Shown here: piece after piece, positions 45,617 to 53,991 of the stretch
Layout of the letters: every line of letters starts with the position of its first letter
Position numbering within the stretch: the stretch's first letter is position 1
From: Actinotalea sp. JY-7876
Lineage (GTDB): Bacteria; Actinomycetota; Actinomycetes; Actinomycetales; Cellulomonadaceae
Assembly (NCBI RefSeq): GCF_014042015.1
Contig: NZ_CP059493.1
Coordinates: forward strand, 2,542,001 to 2,606,000
DNA: 64,000 bases
Reading direction: 5' to 3'
Notes under the pieces: model-generated
What the model saw: only the letters and a program-made list of their open reading frames with translations
Database searches by the model: none
Told to the model about the DNA's origin: nothing
Program-made: the position numbers and the translations under genes

Positions 45617-45632
45617 CCGGGGCCGGCCCCGG
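45617..45632. promoter_or_regulatory. 16-bp perfect palindrome in the pdtaS promoter
   Basis: CCGGGGCCGGCCCCGG is a perfect palindrome lying between the pdtaS -10 and the place where its -35 would be. It could be an operator, but low-complexity GC palindromes also arise by chance here. Confidence 0.25.
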
Positions 45633-45681
45633 GCGGGCGGCGGAGGCGCCAGGCAGCGCGCGCCGCCCCCGCACGAGGCAC

Positions 45682-45687
45682 TAGCCT
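45682..45687 (+). promoter_or_regulatory. Candidate -10 (TAGCCT) of the DUF2505 gene
   Basis: TAGCCT is followed by about 30 bases containing GGAGG just before the GTG at 45718, a leadered arrangement. Confidence 0.4.
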
Positions 45688-45717
45688 CAGGTCACCGCTG
45701 ATGACCCGGAGGCAAGG

Positions 45718-46209
45718 GTGCACCTGTCCGCACACGCGCGCTACGACGCCGACTTCGACCGCGTGGTCGCCATGCTCGCCGACGAGGAGTTCGTCGCGGC
45801 GAAGGTCCGGGCGTCGGGGGCCGTCTCCCAGCAGGTCGACGTCGTGGGGACCGCCGACGAGGCGTTCACCGTGACCACGCGCCGCCACATGCCCACCGAC
45901 CAGATCCCCGCGCAGTTCCGCTCCCTGGTCGGCGCCACGCTCGAGGTCCGCCAGGTCGAGGCGTGGGTGGCGCCGGGCGGCGACGAGCGGCGCGGCACCG
46001 TCGTGGTCGAGATCGTGGGCGTCCCCGTCCGGCTGACCGGGACCATGCGCCTGACGTCCGACGGCGACGCGACCGTCCAGGAGATCCAGGGCGAGCTGAA
46101 GGCGTCGATCCCGCTCTTCGCCTCGGCCGTCGAGCAGGAGACCGCTCGCGCCCTCCAGGCCGCGATCGCGGCCGAGGAGCGGACGGCCCGGGCGTGGCTC
46201 GCCCGGTGA
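45718..46209 (+). CDS. DUF2505 family protein
   Basis: A 163-residue protein with no signal peptide or membrane segment. HLSAHARYDADFDRVVAMLA, then VDVVGTADEAFTVTTRRHMP and PAQFRSLVGATLEVRQVEAW match DUF2505, predicted to have a START/SRPBCC-like ligand-binding fold. The second half (TGTMRLTSDGDATVQEIQGE, KASIPLFASAVEQETARAL) agrees with this. No ligand is known. It reads away from pdtaS and is followed by the LacI regulator after 226 bases. Confidence 0.8.
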   Translation: MHLSAHARYDADFDRVVAMLADEEFVAAKVRASGAVSQQVDVVGTADEAFTVTTRRHMPTDQIPAQFRSLVGATLEVRQVEAWVAPGGDERRGTVVVEIVGVPVRLTGTMRLTSDGDATVQEIQGELKASIPLFASAVEQETARALQAAIAAEERTARAWLAR

Positions 46210-46260
46210 GCGGCGCCGGTCGCACGTGGTGAGAACGCGGCGCGGCGACGGCGCGTGCTG

Positions 46261-46290
46261 TTGACACGCCTCCCGAGGCGCCGCGAGACT
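46261..46290 (+). promoter_or_regulatory. Promoter of the LacI-family gene
   Basis: A perfect -35 (TTGACA, 46261-46266) with a plausible -10 GAGACT (46285-46290) at 18 bases. The candidate operator lies 11 bases further on, where a bound repressor would block elongation or initiation. Confidence 0.5.
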
Positions 46291-46301
46291 ACCGGACGTA
46301 G

Positions 46302-46315
46302 TGGAACCGCTCTCA
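46302..46315 (+). promoter_or_regulatory. Candidate CebR/CelR-type operator at the LacI gene
   Basis: TGGAACCGCTCTCA matches 11 of 14 positions of the CebR/CelR box (TGGGAGCGCTCCCA) known from Streptomyces and Thermobifida. Position just after the promoter suggests autoregulation. Confidence 0.4.
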
Positions 46316-46435
46316 TCCTGGGCCCGACGCGCGGGACGGCGTGGTGACGCCACGCCCAACGACCCTGCCCGGTGCGACGCCGCACCGCACGGCCGCCCGG
46401 CCACGAGCCCCGGGCGCTCAGGAAGGACTTCGCCG

Positions 46436-47488
46436 ATGACGGCAGACGTGCGTCCGCCCGGGCTGCCGCCCGCCTCGGACCTCCCGCACGCCCCCACGCT
46501 CGAAGAGGTCGCGGAACGAGCCGGCGTGTCCCGCTCGACCGCCTCCCGCGCGATCAACGGGGGCCTCAAGGTGAGCCCCGAGGCCCAGGCCGCCGTCGAC
46601 CAGGCCGTCGCCGAGCTCGGCTACACCCCGAACCGCGCCGCGCGCTCGCTCGTGACCCGGCGCACGGACTCCGTGGCGCTCGTCGTCCCCGAGCCGGACG
46701 AGAAGGTCCTCACCGACCCGTACTTCGCCGGCACGCTCCAGGGCCTGAGCGCGGCCTTCGTCGACACCGACATCCAGCTCATCCTGCTCATCGCGCGCCG
46801 GGGCGAGGAGGCCCACCGCACGGGCCGGTACCTGCGCAACGGCCACGTCGACGGGGCCGTGATCGTCTCCCACCACCGCGACGACGCGCTCGACACGGTG
46901 CTCGCGGAGTCGCGCCTGCCGTGCGTCTTCGTCGGCCGCCCCTGGGCCGCACCGCGCCCCATGCAGTACGTCGACGTCAACAACTACCTGGGCGGACGCC
47001 GGGCGACCGAGCACCTCATCGGGCGTGGCTGCCGGCGCATCGCGACGATCGCCGGGCCGCTCGACATGGCCGCCGGCGTCGACCGCCTCGCCGGCTGGCG
47101 CCAGGCGCTGCAGGACGCGCAGCTCTCGGACGAGGCGATGGTCCGCGGCGACTTCACGTCCGCCGGTGGCGCCGCGGCGATGGACCGGCTGCTCGACGCG
47201 CACCCGGACATCGACGGCGTCTTCGCCGCCTCCGACCTCATGGCCGCGGGCGCCCTCGGCGTGCTCGCCCGCCGCGGGGTCTCCGTGCCCGGGGACATCC
47301 GCGTCATCGGCTTCGACGACCTCGGCGTCGCCGCGTCCACCGCGCCCCCGCTCACCACGATGAGCAACCCCGTCGTCGAGATGAGCCGGGTGGCCGGCGA
47401 GCTGCTCCTGGAGCAGATCGCCGGGCAGACCACGTCCTTCGAGCCCCGCATCTTCGGGGCCGAGGTCGTGGCGCGCGACTCCGCCTGA
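46436..47488 (+). CDS. LacI-family transcription regulator, CebR/CelR-like
   Basis: A 350-residue regulator. The helix-turn-helix TLEEVAERAGVSRSTASRAI is followed by a hinge helix region (ELGYTPNRAARSLVTRR). The periplasmic-binding-like effector domain begins VALVVPEPDEKVLTDPYFAG, and ends with VIGFDDLGVAASTAPPLTTM. VPEPDEKV and the rest resemble regulators of cello-oligosaccharide uptake. A frame extension to 46301 would run into promoter and operator, so I chose the ATG with AGGAAGGA upstream. The better of two candidate operators lies in front of the next operon, not a sugar transporter, which is unusual for this family. Confidence 0.88.
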   Translation: MTADVRPPGLPPASDLPHAPTLEEVAERAGVSRSTASRAINGGLKVSPEAQAAVDQAVAELGYTPNRAARSLVTRRTDSVALVVPEPDEKVLTDPYFAGTLQGLSAAFVDTDIQLILLIARRGEEAHRTGRYLRNGHVDGAVIVSHHRDDALDTVLAESRLPCVFVGRPWAAPRPMQYVDVNNYLGGRRATEHLIGRGCRRIATIAGPLDMAAGVDRLAGWRQALQDAQLSDEAMVRGDFTSAGGAAAMDRLLDAHPDIDGVFAASDLMAAGALGVLARRGVSVPGDIRVIGFDDLGVAASTAPPLTTMSNPVVEMSRVAGELLLEQIAGQTTSFEPRIFGAEVVARDSA

Positions 47489-47572
47489 CCTGCGCGGCCG
47501 TCCCGCGGTCCGACCCGACCGCCGAGGCGCAGCGGTCGCCCGTAACGATCCGGTCACGGCGTCCGCGAAGGG

Positions 47573-47586
47573 TGGGAGCGCGCCCA
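47573..47586 (+). promoter_or_regulatory. Candidate CebR/CelR-type operator before the giant ABC operon
   Basis: TGGGAGCGCGCCCA differs from the CebR/CelR box at one of 14 positions and is symmetric at 6 of 7 pairs. CATGAT at 47596-47601 could be the -10, placing the box over the -35 region. It lies 137 bases before the first permease gene. Confidence 0.5.
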
Positions 47587-47657
47587 GCGATCCGGCATGA
47601 TCGCGTCCGACCCACCCGCGGCTCGACGACGACCCGCGGCTCCCACACGACGAGGTG

Positions 47658-47726
47658 ATGATGCGAGCTCGCGCCGGCGGCGTCAGCGCACCTCCTGCCG
47701 TACCGCGCCCGCACGGCGACGCGTGA
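47658..47726 (+). CDS. Possible 22-codon leader peptide coupled to the first giant permease
   Basis: ATG-ATG after GACGAGGT opens a 22-codon frame (MMRARAGGVSAPPAVPRPHG and two more) whose TGA overlaps the permease GTG as GTGA, as genuine genes in this window do. Against it: third-position GC is lower than in neighbouring genes. It may only serve to deliver ribosomes to the permease start. Confidence 0.3.
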   Translation: MMRARAGGVSAPPAVPRPHGDA

Positions 47727-50700
47727 GCGGCGACCTGCGGCCCTGGCGTCTGCGCACCGCGCTGCGGCGCTCCGCCCGGCAGTGGCGCCTGCTCGCGGTC
47801 GTGGCCACGGTCGCGGTCCTCGTGGGAACGCTCCTCAGCTCGCTCGCGGTCCTGCTGGTCGCCACCGAGAACCAGGGCGTGGAGAACGCCCTGACCCGTG
47901 CGGACCCCGCGCGCGCCGAGGTCCGCGTCACCATCGACACGCTGACGGTGCCCACGGCCGACGCGCGCGCCGCGGCCGACGACGCCGCCACCGCCCTGGT
48001 CTCCCCCGCGACGGTCGCCGGGCTCGGCGCCGAGCAGTCCAGCCTGCAGCGCGTCGAGCGACCCGGCGCGCTCCCCGCCGTCGTCTACCTCGGCCACGTC
48101 GACGGCGTCGCCGACGCGGCGACGCTCGACGCCGGCGCCTGGCCCGCGCCGTCCGGCGCGGGCGGGACCCTCCCGGTGGCCGTCCCGGCCGCCGCGGCCC
48201 GCGACCTCGGGCTCGCCGTCGGCAGCCGGGTGCCCGTGCGGCCGCTCACCTCGTCCACGCCGGCGCTCGAGCTCGAGGTCGTCGGCGTCTTCGCGGTCAC
48301 CGCTCCCGGCTCGCGCTTCTGGTCCACGGACGTGCTCGAGGGGCGCGCGCACGAGCCGGCGTTCGCGATCCCGGGGACCGGCGGGGCGCTCCAGACCGAC
48401 GCGTACGGACCCCTGGTGACCGCCCCCGGCGCGCTCGACGCGGCCGGCGCCGCCGTCGAGCGCCTGACGATCAGCTACGCGCCCGACTTCGCCGGGGCGG
48501 CGGTGGCCGACGTCGTGCCGCTGCTCGAGCGGCTCGGGGCGGCGGCGGACCGCGGACCGGCGGCGGTGGGTGCCGTGGGTGACGACGTCCGGGTCTCCAC
48601 CCCCCTCGCGCCCGTCGTGCAGGAGGTCGGCACGGCGCTGGTGGTCACGCGCGCAAGCGTGCTCGTCGTCGGGCTGCTGCTCGTGCTCCTCGCCGTCGCG
48701 GCGCTCCTGCAGACCGCGCGCCTCCTGGTGGAGGCGCGGTCCGCCGAGCAGGGCCTGATGCGCGCCCGCGGGGCGTCGGGGCGTCAGCTCCTCGGCCTCG
48801 CCCTCACCGAGGCCGTGGGTCTCGCGCTCCTGACGACGGCGCTCAGCCCCGTCCTCGCCCGCCTGGTGCACCTCGGCCTCGCACGGCAGCCGGCGATGGT
48901 GGCCGCCGGCATCACCCAGGACCCCGGCGTCCCGGCGGCGGCGTGGCTCACCGCGGGCGCCGTCTCCGTCGTCTTCGCCGTCGTGCTCGTCAGCCCGCTG
49001 CTGCGGCGCGGCGGCACCTTCGTCGACGGCGAGCAGGCACGCGCCCGCCCGGACCGGCGCGCCGTGCTGGCGCGGTCCGGGCTCGACCTGGCGCTGGTCG
49101 TCGTGGCGGCCGTCGCCTTCGCCCAGCTGCGCAGCTACCAGAGCCCGCTCGCCTCGGACGGCGCGTCGCTCGTCGTCGACCCGGTGCTGGTCGCGGGACC
49201 GGCGGTGGTGCTGCTGGCGGGCGCCCTGGTCGGGGCGCGCCTGCTGCCCGCGGCGTCGCGCGTGGCCGAGCGCCTCGGCGCCCGGGGCCGGGGCGCGGTC
49301 GGCCCGCTCGCGGCGTGGGAGGTCGGCCGCCGCTCGACCCGCGCGACCGCGGCCGTCCTGCTGCTGACGCTCGCGCTCGCGGTCGGCACCTTCTCCCAGA
49401 CCTTCCTCGCGACGTGGCGGCAGTCGCAGCTGGACCAGGCGCAGCTCGCGACCGCGGCGGCCGTCGTCGTGCAGGACGCGGACCCCACGAGCGCCCAGGC
49501 GACCGCGCTGTCGGCGCCGGACGTCACGGACGCCGTGCCGCAGCCCACCGCGCGCCGCGACGCCGAGCTGGCGCCCGCCGACGTCGTCACCTACGACGGC
49601 GTGCCCGACGGTCGCCCCGTGCGGCTGCTCGCGCTCACCGCGGAGAGCCGCGCGATGCTCGACCGCGGGCGCATGGGCCGCGTGTCCGGGACGGACATCG
49701 CCGCGCTGGAGGTCGACCTGCCCTCGGCGACCGGCCTGGCCCTGCCCGACGACGCGCGCGGGCTCTCGGCGGTCGTCCGCGTCGGCGACGCGACGGAGCC
49801 CGTGCCGGTGGTGGCGCTCGTGCGGGCCGTCGTCGAGGACGCGGGCGGGCTCCTGAGCACCGTCTCCCTGGGCTCCGTGCCGTTCGACGGCACCGACCAC
49901 CGGCTCGACGCCCTGCTCCCGGCCGGCCTGCGCACGCCGGCGCAGGTGGTGGGGTGGCAGACGAGCCTGCTGGTCGTCGACCAGGAGGCCGCCGAGGAGA
50001 TGCTGTCCCTCGAGCTGCGCGCGGTGCTCTCGCTCGCGGAGATCTCGGCCCTCCTCCCCGACCCGGCCGCGCCCCCGGCCGACGCGCCGGCCGACGACGC
50101 GGACGCCGCGGCGGCGCAGCCGCCCGGCGGTGCGCCCGACCTCGCGACCCTCGGGCTCCTCCGCGCCCCCCTCGACGTGCCCGCCGAGACCGACTGGACC
50201 GTGCTCGGCGTCAGCATCGATGCGGTGCCGACGGAGCCCCTGCCGGGCACCCAGGTCGCGGTGCGCGTGAACGGCCTGCTCGTGGACCTCCTCCTGGCGG
50301 GCGTCGCGACGGTCACGCAGACCGTGTGGGACCCGGTCGGGAGCCTGCCGGTCGTGCTCTCCTCCGGGCTCGCCGAGAACCTGCGCGCGCAGCCGGGGAC
50401 GGGCTTGCAGCTGGTCCTGGACACCACCGTCGTCCGGGTGGTCGTGGCGGACGTCGTGCCGCGCGTGCCGACCCTCGTGCGCGAGGAGAGCGTGGTCGTG
50501 GACCACACCCAGCTGGCGCGCGCGATCGCGCAGGCGGGCGGCGCCCGCACCCCCGTCGACGAGTGGTGGCTCGACGTCGCGCCAGACGACGTGCCCGCCT
50601 ACCTCGCCGGCCTGCCGGCCCTGCCCGACGGCGAGCCCGGCGCCCGGCGTGCGACAGCGCAGGTCGAGGTCACCGACGCGATGCTCCAGCACCCGCTGCG

Positions 50701-51133
50701 CGTCGCGACGCAGGCGGCGCTCTGGCTCGTCACGGGCGCCGCGGCGGCACTCGCCGCCGTCGGCTTCGCGGTGCACGCCACGGTCTCGCTGCGGTCGCGG
50801 TCGGTCGAGTTCGCGCAGCTGCGGGCGATCGGCCTCACCCGGGGGCGGCTGACCGGCGTCGTGGCGCTCGAGTCGCTCCTCCTCGGGACCCTCGGCGCCG
50901 GGTTCGGCATCGCCCTCGGGACGCTGCTCGGGCACCTGGTCGGTCCCCTCGTCGCGGTGTCCGCGACGGGCACCCGGCCCGTGCCCACCGTGCTCGTCGA
51001 GGTCCCGTGGGGCCAGGTCGCGCTGCTCGCCCTGGAGGTCGTCGCGGTCCTCGCCGTCGTGGTGCTGGTCGTCGCGCGCACCCAGCGGTCCGCCGACCCG
51101 GCCGGTGTCATGCGGCTGGGGGACGAGCGATGA
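47723..51133 (+). CDS. Giant FtsX-type ABC permease (first of two)
   Basis: An 1136-residue protein. The first membrane segment (LLAVVATVAVLVGTLLSSLA) precedes an external domain of about 250 residues. A FtsX core follows (VVGLLLVLLAVAALLQTARL, EQGLMRARGASGRQLLGLAL), then a central helix group, a second very large external domain (about 560-960) and a final FtsX core (AALWLVTGAAAALAAVGFAV, VEFAQLRAIGLTRGRLTGVV). The cargo is unknown; size and domains fit mechanotransmission exporters. GTG chosen at the overlap with the leader frame, since the upstream extension is arginine-rich with poor codon bias. Overlaps the second permease by ATGA. Confidence 0.85.
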   Translation: MSGDLRPWRLRTALRRSARQWRLLAVVATVAVLVGTLLSSLAVLLVATENQGVENALTRADPARAEVRVTIDTLTVPTADARAAADDAATALVSPATVAGLGAEQSSLQRVERPGALPAVVYLGHVDGVADAATLDAGAWPAPSGAGGTLPVAVPAAAARDLGLAVGSRVPVRPLTSSTPALELEVVGVFAVTAPGSRFWSTDVLEGRAHEPAFAIPGTGGALQTDAYGPLVTAPGALDAAGAAVERLTISYAPDFAGAAVADVVPLLERLGAAADRGPAAVGAVGDDVRVSTPLAPVVQEVGTALVVTRASVLVVGLLLVLLAVAALLQTARLLVEARSAEQGLMRARGASGRQLLGLALTEAVGLALLTTALSPVLARLVHLGLARQPAMVAAGITQDPGVPAAAWLTAGAVSVVFAVVLVSPLLRRGGTFVDGEQARARPDRRAVLARSGLDLALVVVAAVAFAQLRSYQSPLASDGASLVVDPVLVAGPAVVLLAGALVGARLLPAASRVAERLGARGRGAVGPLAAWEVGRRSTRATAAVLLLTLALAVGTFSQTFLATWRQSQLDQAQLATAAAVVVQDADPTSAQATALSAPDVTDAVPQPTARRDAELAPADVVTYDGVPDGRPVRLLALTAESRAMLDRGRMGRVSGTDIAALEVDLPSATGLALPDDARGLSAVVRVGDATEPVPVVALVRAVVEDAGGLLSTVSLGSVPFDGTDHRLDALLPAGLRTPAQVVGWQTSLLVVDQEAAEEMLSLELRAVLSLAEISALLPDPAAPPADAPADDADAAAAQPPGGAPDLATLGLLRAPLDVPAETDWTVLGVSIDAVPTEPLPGTQVAVRVNGLLVDLLLAGVATVTQTVWDPVGSLPVVLSSGLAENLRAQPGTGLQLVLDTTVVRVVVADVVPRVPTLVREESVVVDHTQLARAIAQAGGARTPVDEWWLDVAPDDVPAYLAGLPALPDGEPGARRATAQVEVTDAMLQHPLRVATQAALWLVTGAAAALAAVGFAVHATVSLRSRSVEFAQLRAIGLTRGRLTGVVALESLLLGTLGAGFGIALGTLLGHLVGPLVAVSATGTRPVPTVLVEVPWGQVALLALEVVAVLAVVVLVVARTQRSADPAGVMRLGDER

Positions 51134-53991
51134 GCGACCGTCACTCCGCGAGCCCGCGGTCGACGCTCGCGCGCCGCGCGCGCTCCGTCACCGGCTCGGG
51201 CCTGCTCCTCGCCCGGCGACGCGCCCGCGAGGACGTGTGGCTGCTGCTCGCCCTGGTCGGATTCGTCGCCCTCAGCGCCGTGCTGGCGGTCTCGGGCCCC
51301 CGCACGGTCACGTCCACGATCGACGGCGGGGTGCAGGACGCCGTCCGGGGCGCCGGCCCCTCGGCCACGCTCGCCTTCGAGACGGTGGTCGGTCGGCCGA
51401 GCGCGACGACGACGCCCACGGTGACCTCCGCGCAGGGCTTCGCGGAGTTCGCCGAGGCCCTGCCGGCGCTCCTCCCGCCCGCCCTCGGGACGGTGGCCGG
51501 GGACACCACGGCGACCCTGGTCGGACCACCCACGCCGCTGCTCGCGCGCGACGACGTGCTGGACCGCGCGACCGACGCCGACGGCCAGGTGGAGCTCCGC
51601 GTCGCCGCCCTGCCGCGGGACGCGGCGGGGACGGTCGGCCTCGACCTCGTCGCCGGCGCCCTGCCGGGCGACGGGGGCGGCGACGAGCTGGCGCCGGTCG
51701 AGGTGGTCGTCTCGACCGCGGTGGCCGAGCGCCTCGGGCTCGGCGTCGGCACCCGCGTCGCGGTCGCCGCCCCGAAGGGCGCGGTCGTGGTGGACGGCCG
51801 GCCGGCGTCCGAGCTCGTCGTCGTCGGCCTCGTCGCGCCCGCGGACGCGACGGCACCCGCCTGGGAGGCCGTGCCCGAGGTCTGGGAGCCCACGCACCGC
51901 GAGGCCCGCTCCGACCGCGCCGCCTTCAGCCGTGCGACGGTGCTCGCGGCTCCCGCGGGCGTGAGCCGGGTCCTGGACGCCGGCGCCCTCTTCACGGGCA
52001 CCGCGCGCTTCGAGGTCGTCCCGGAGGCGTTCACGGTCCCTCTCGCCGAGGACGTCGTGGAGGCGATCGCGGACGTGCGCGCCGACGGGTCGGGGCTCTC
52101 CGGGTCCGGCGGCGTCTCGGTCACGGTGCGCACCGCGCTCGACGACGTGCTGGCCGCGTACCCGCCCCAGGCCCGCGCGGCGCTCGCGCAGATGTCCGTC
52201 ATGACCTGGGGGGTCGTGGGCGTCGCGGCCGTCGTGCTCGTGCTGCTCGCGCGGCTCCTGGTCGTGCGGCGCGGCGGCGTGCTGCGGCTCGAGCGCGCTC
52301 GGGGCGCGTCGGCGGCCGCCGTGTGCCTGCGGCTCCTGGCCGAGGCGCTGGTCCTCACGGGCCTGGGCGTCGCGCTGGGCCTGGGTGCGGCATGGCTCCT
52401 CACCCCCGGGCGGCCCACCGACCTCGCGCCGCTCGTCGTCGTCGCCGTCGTCTCGCTGCTGGCCGGACCGGTCCAGGCGGCGTGGCTCGTGCGCCGCGCG
52501 TGGACCGGACGCCGCGAGCCGGCGAACCGCCAGGATCGCGCCCAGCTCGCCAAGCGCCGTCGCGTGCGCCGCGTCGTCGCCGAGGGCGCCGTGGTGGTGC
52601 TCGCCGGGGCGGCGGTGGTCTCCCTGCGCGGGCGCGGCCTGCTCCAGGAGGACTCGGCGGGCGCCGACCCGTTCCTGGCCGCGGGCCCCGTGCTCGTCGC
52701 CGTCGCGGTGACGCTGCTGGTGCTGCGGGTCTACCCGTGGCCCGTGCGCGCGGCCGCGACGCTCGGCGGGCGCACGCGCGGCGTCCTGGGCGTCCTCGGC
52801 GCGGTCCGGGCGCAGCGCGCCGTCGCGCCGCTGCCGCTGCTGGCCCTCACCCTCGGCATCGGCATCGCGATCGCCGGCGGCCTCCTGCTCGGCACGGTGC
52901 GCGGCGGCCAGGTCGAGGCGTCGTGGGACCGGGTCGGCGCGGACGTGCGCGTCGACGGGCGCGAGGTCGCCGTCCCGCTCGACCAGGTGACGCGGGTGCG
53001 TGCCGAGGCCGGTACCACCGGCGACGGGCCGACGGTCGCGTCGGCGGAGGTCACGTCCGGCGCCTCCCTGTCGCTGGGGACCAGCTCCGCCGCGGTCACC
53101 GTCCTGGCGGTCGACGAGGGCTACCCGGACCTCCTGCTCGCGCTGCAGGCCGCACGCGGGCAGGACGACCCGGCGGCGCTGGACGTCGCGCGGTCGCAGG
53201 CCGCCGCGCTGCGCGACCTGCGCGGGTCGGCCAGCACGGCGGGTCGCGTGCCGGTGCTCGTCAGCCCGGAGCTGGCCGAGCGCGTCGTCGGCGACGACAC
53301 CGCGCTGTACGTCGGCGCGTCCTACGTCACGGTCGAGGTGGTCGGCACGATCGTCGGCGCCACCGAGGGCTACCTCGCGGGCCCGTACGTGTACGCCGAC
53401 CTCGAGGCCGTCGCGGCGCACGCCGAGCTCGCCCCCACGGCGGACACGGTGTGGTTCGTCGGCGAGGGCTCGGCGCAGGCGGCGACCGCGCTGGACGTGC
53501 CGCCCGAGACCGTCCAGCAGCGGGCCCAGTGGCTCGAGGCCCGGCGCGACGGGGCGCTGCTCGCGGGCGTCGAGCGGCTCATGGCCTACGCGGTCGCGGC
53601 GATCGCCGTGCTCGGCGTGGTCGCCCTCGTCGCGACGGTGCTCGCCGGGGCGCGCGAGCGCGGGCGTGCGCTCGCGATGCTGCGCACGCTGGGCATGCGC
53701 CCCCGCCTGGGCTGGTGGCTCGCGCTCGCCGAGCTCGCCCCCGTCGTGGTGGCGGCCCTCGTCGGCGGGACGCTCTCCGCCGTCACCATCGTGCTGGTGC
53801 TCGCGCCGGCGCTCGGGCTCGACGTCCTGTCCGGTGGCGTGCGCGCCCCCGACCCGGCCGTCGACCCACAGGTCATCATGGGCGTCGCGGCAGCCGCGGC
53901 CGTCCTGCTCCTCGTCGCGGTGCTGGCCGAGGTCCTGGCCCACCGTCGCGATCGGCTCAGCGAGGTCCTCAGAGTGGGAGACACGGCATGA
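51130..53991 (+). CDS. Giant FtsX-type ABC permease (second of two)
   Basis: A 953-residue protein with the same plan as the gene before it: an N-terminal membrane helix (WLLLALVGFVALSAVLAV), an external domain, a FtsX core (VVGVAAVVLVLLARLLVVRR, LERARGASAAAVCLRLLAEA), central helices, a second external domain and a C-terminal FtsX core (VAAIAVLGVVALVATVLAGA, ALAMLRTLGMRPRLGWWLAL). Two different permeases in one operon suggest a heterodimer. Overlaps both neighbours by ATGA. The long in-frame extension upstream is shadow of the first permease. Confidence 0.87.
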   Translation: MSDRHSASPRSTLARRARSVTGSGLLLARRRAREDVWLLLALVGFVALSAVLAVSGPRTVTSTIDGGVQDAVRGAGPSATLAFETVVGRPSATTTPTVTSAQGFAEFAEALPALLPPALGTVAGDTTATLVGPPTPLLARDDVLDRATDADGQVELRVAALPRDAAGTVGLDLVAGALPGDGGGDELAPVEVVVSTAVAERLGLGVGTRVAVAAPKGAVVVDGRPASELVVVGLVAPADATAPAWEAVPEVWEPTHREARSDRAAFSRATVLAAPAGVSRVLDAGALFTGTARFEVVPEAFTVPLAEDVVEAIADVRADGSGLSGSGGVSVTVRTALDDVLAAYPPQARAALAQMSVMTWGVVGVAAVVLVLLARLLVVRRGGVLRLERARGASAAAVCLRLLAEALVLTGLGVALGLGAAWLLTPGRPTDLAPLVVVAVVSLLAGPVQAAWLVRRAWTGRREPANRQDRAQLAKRRRVRRVVAEGAVVVLAGAAVVSLRGRGLLQEDSAGADPFLAAGPVLVAVAVTLLVLRVYPWPVRAAATLGGRTRGVLGVLGAVRAQRAVAPLPLLALTLGIGIAIAGGLLLGTVRGGQVEASWDRVGADVRVDGREVAVPLDQVTRVRAEAGTTGDGPTVASAEVTSGASLSLGTSSAAVTVLAVDEGYPDLLLALQAARGQDDPAALDVARSQAAALRDLRGSASTAGRVPVLVSPELAERVVGDDTALYVGASYVTVEVVGTIVGATEGYLAGPYVYADLEAVAAHAELAPTADTVWFVGEGSAQAATALDVPPETVQQRAQWLEARRDGALLAGVERLMAYAVAAIAVLGVVALVATVLAGARERGRALAMLRTLGMRPRLGWWLALAELAPVVVAALVGGTLSAVTIVLVLAPALGLDVLSGGVRAPDPAVDPQVIMGVAAAAAVLLLVAVLAEVLAHRRDRLSEVLRVGDTA

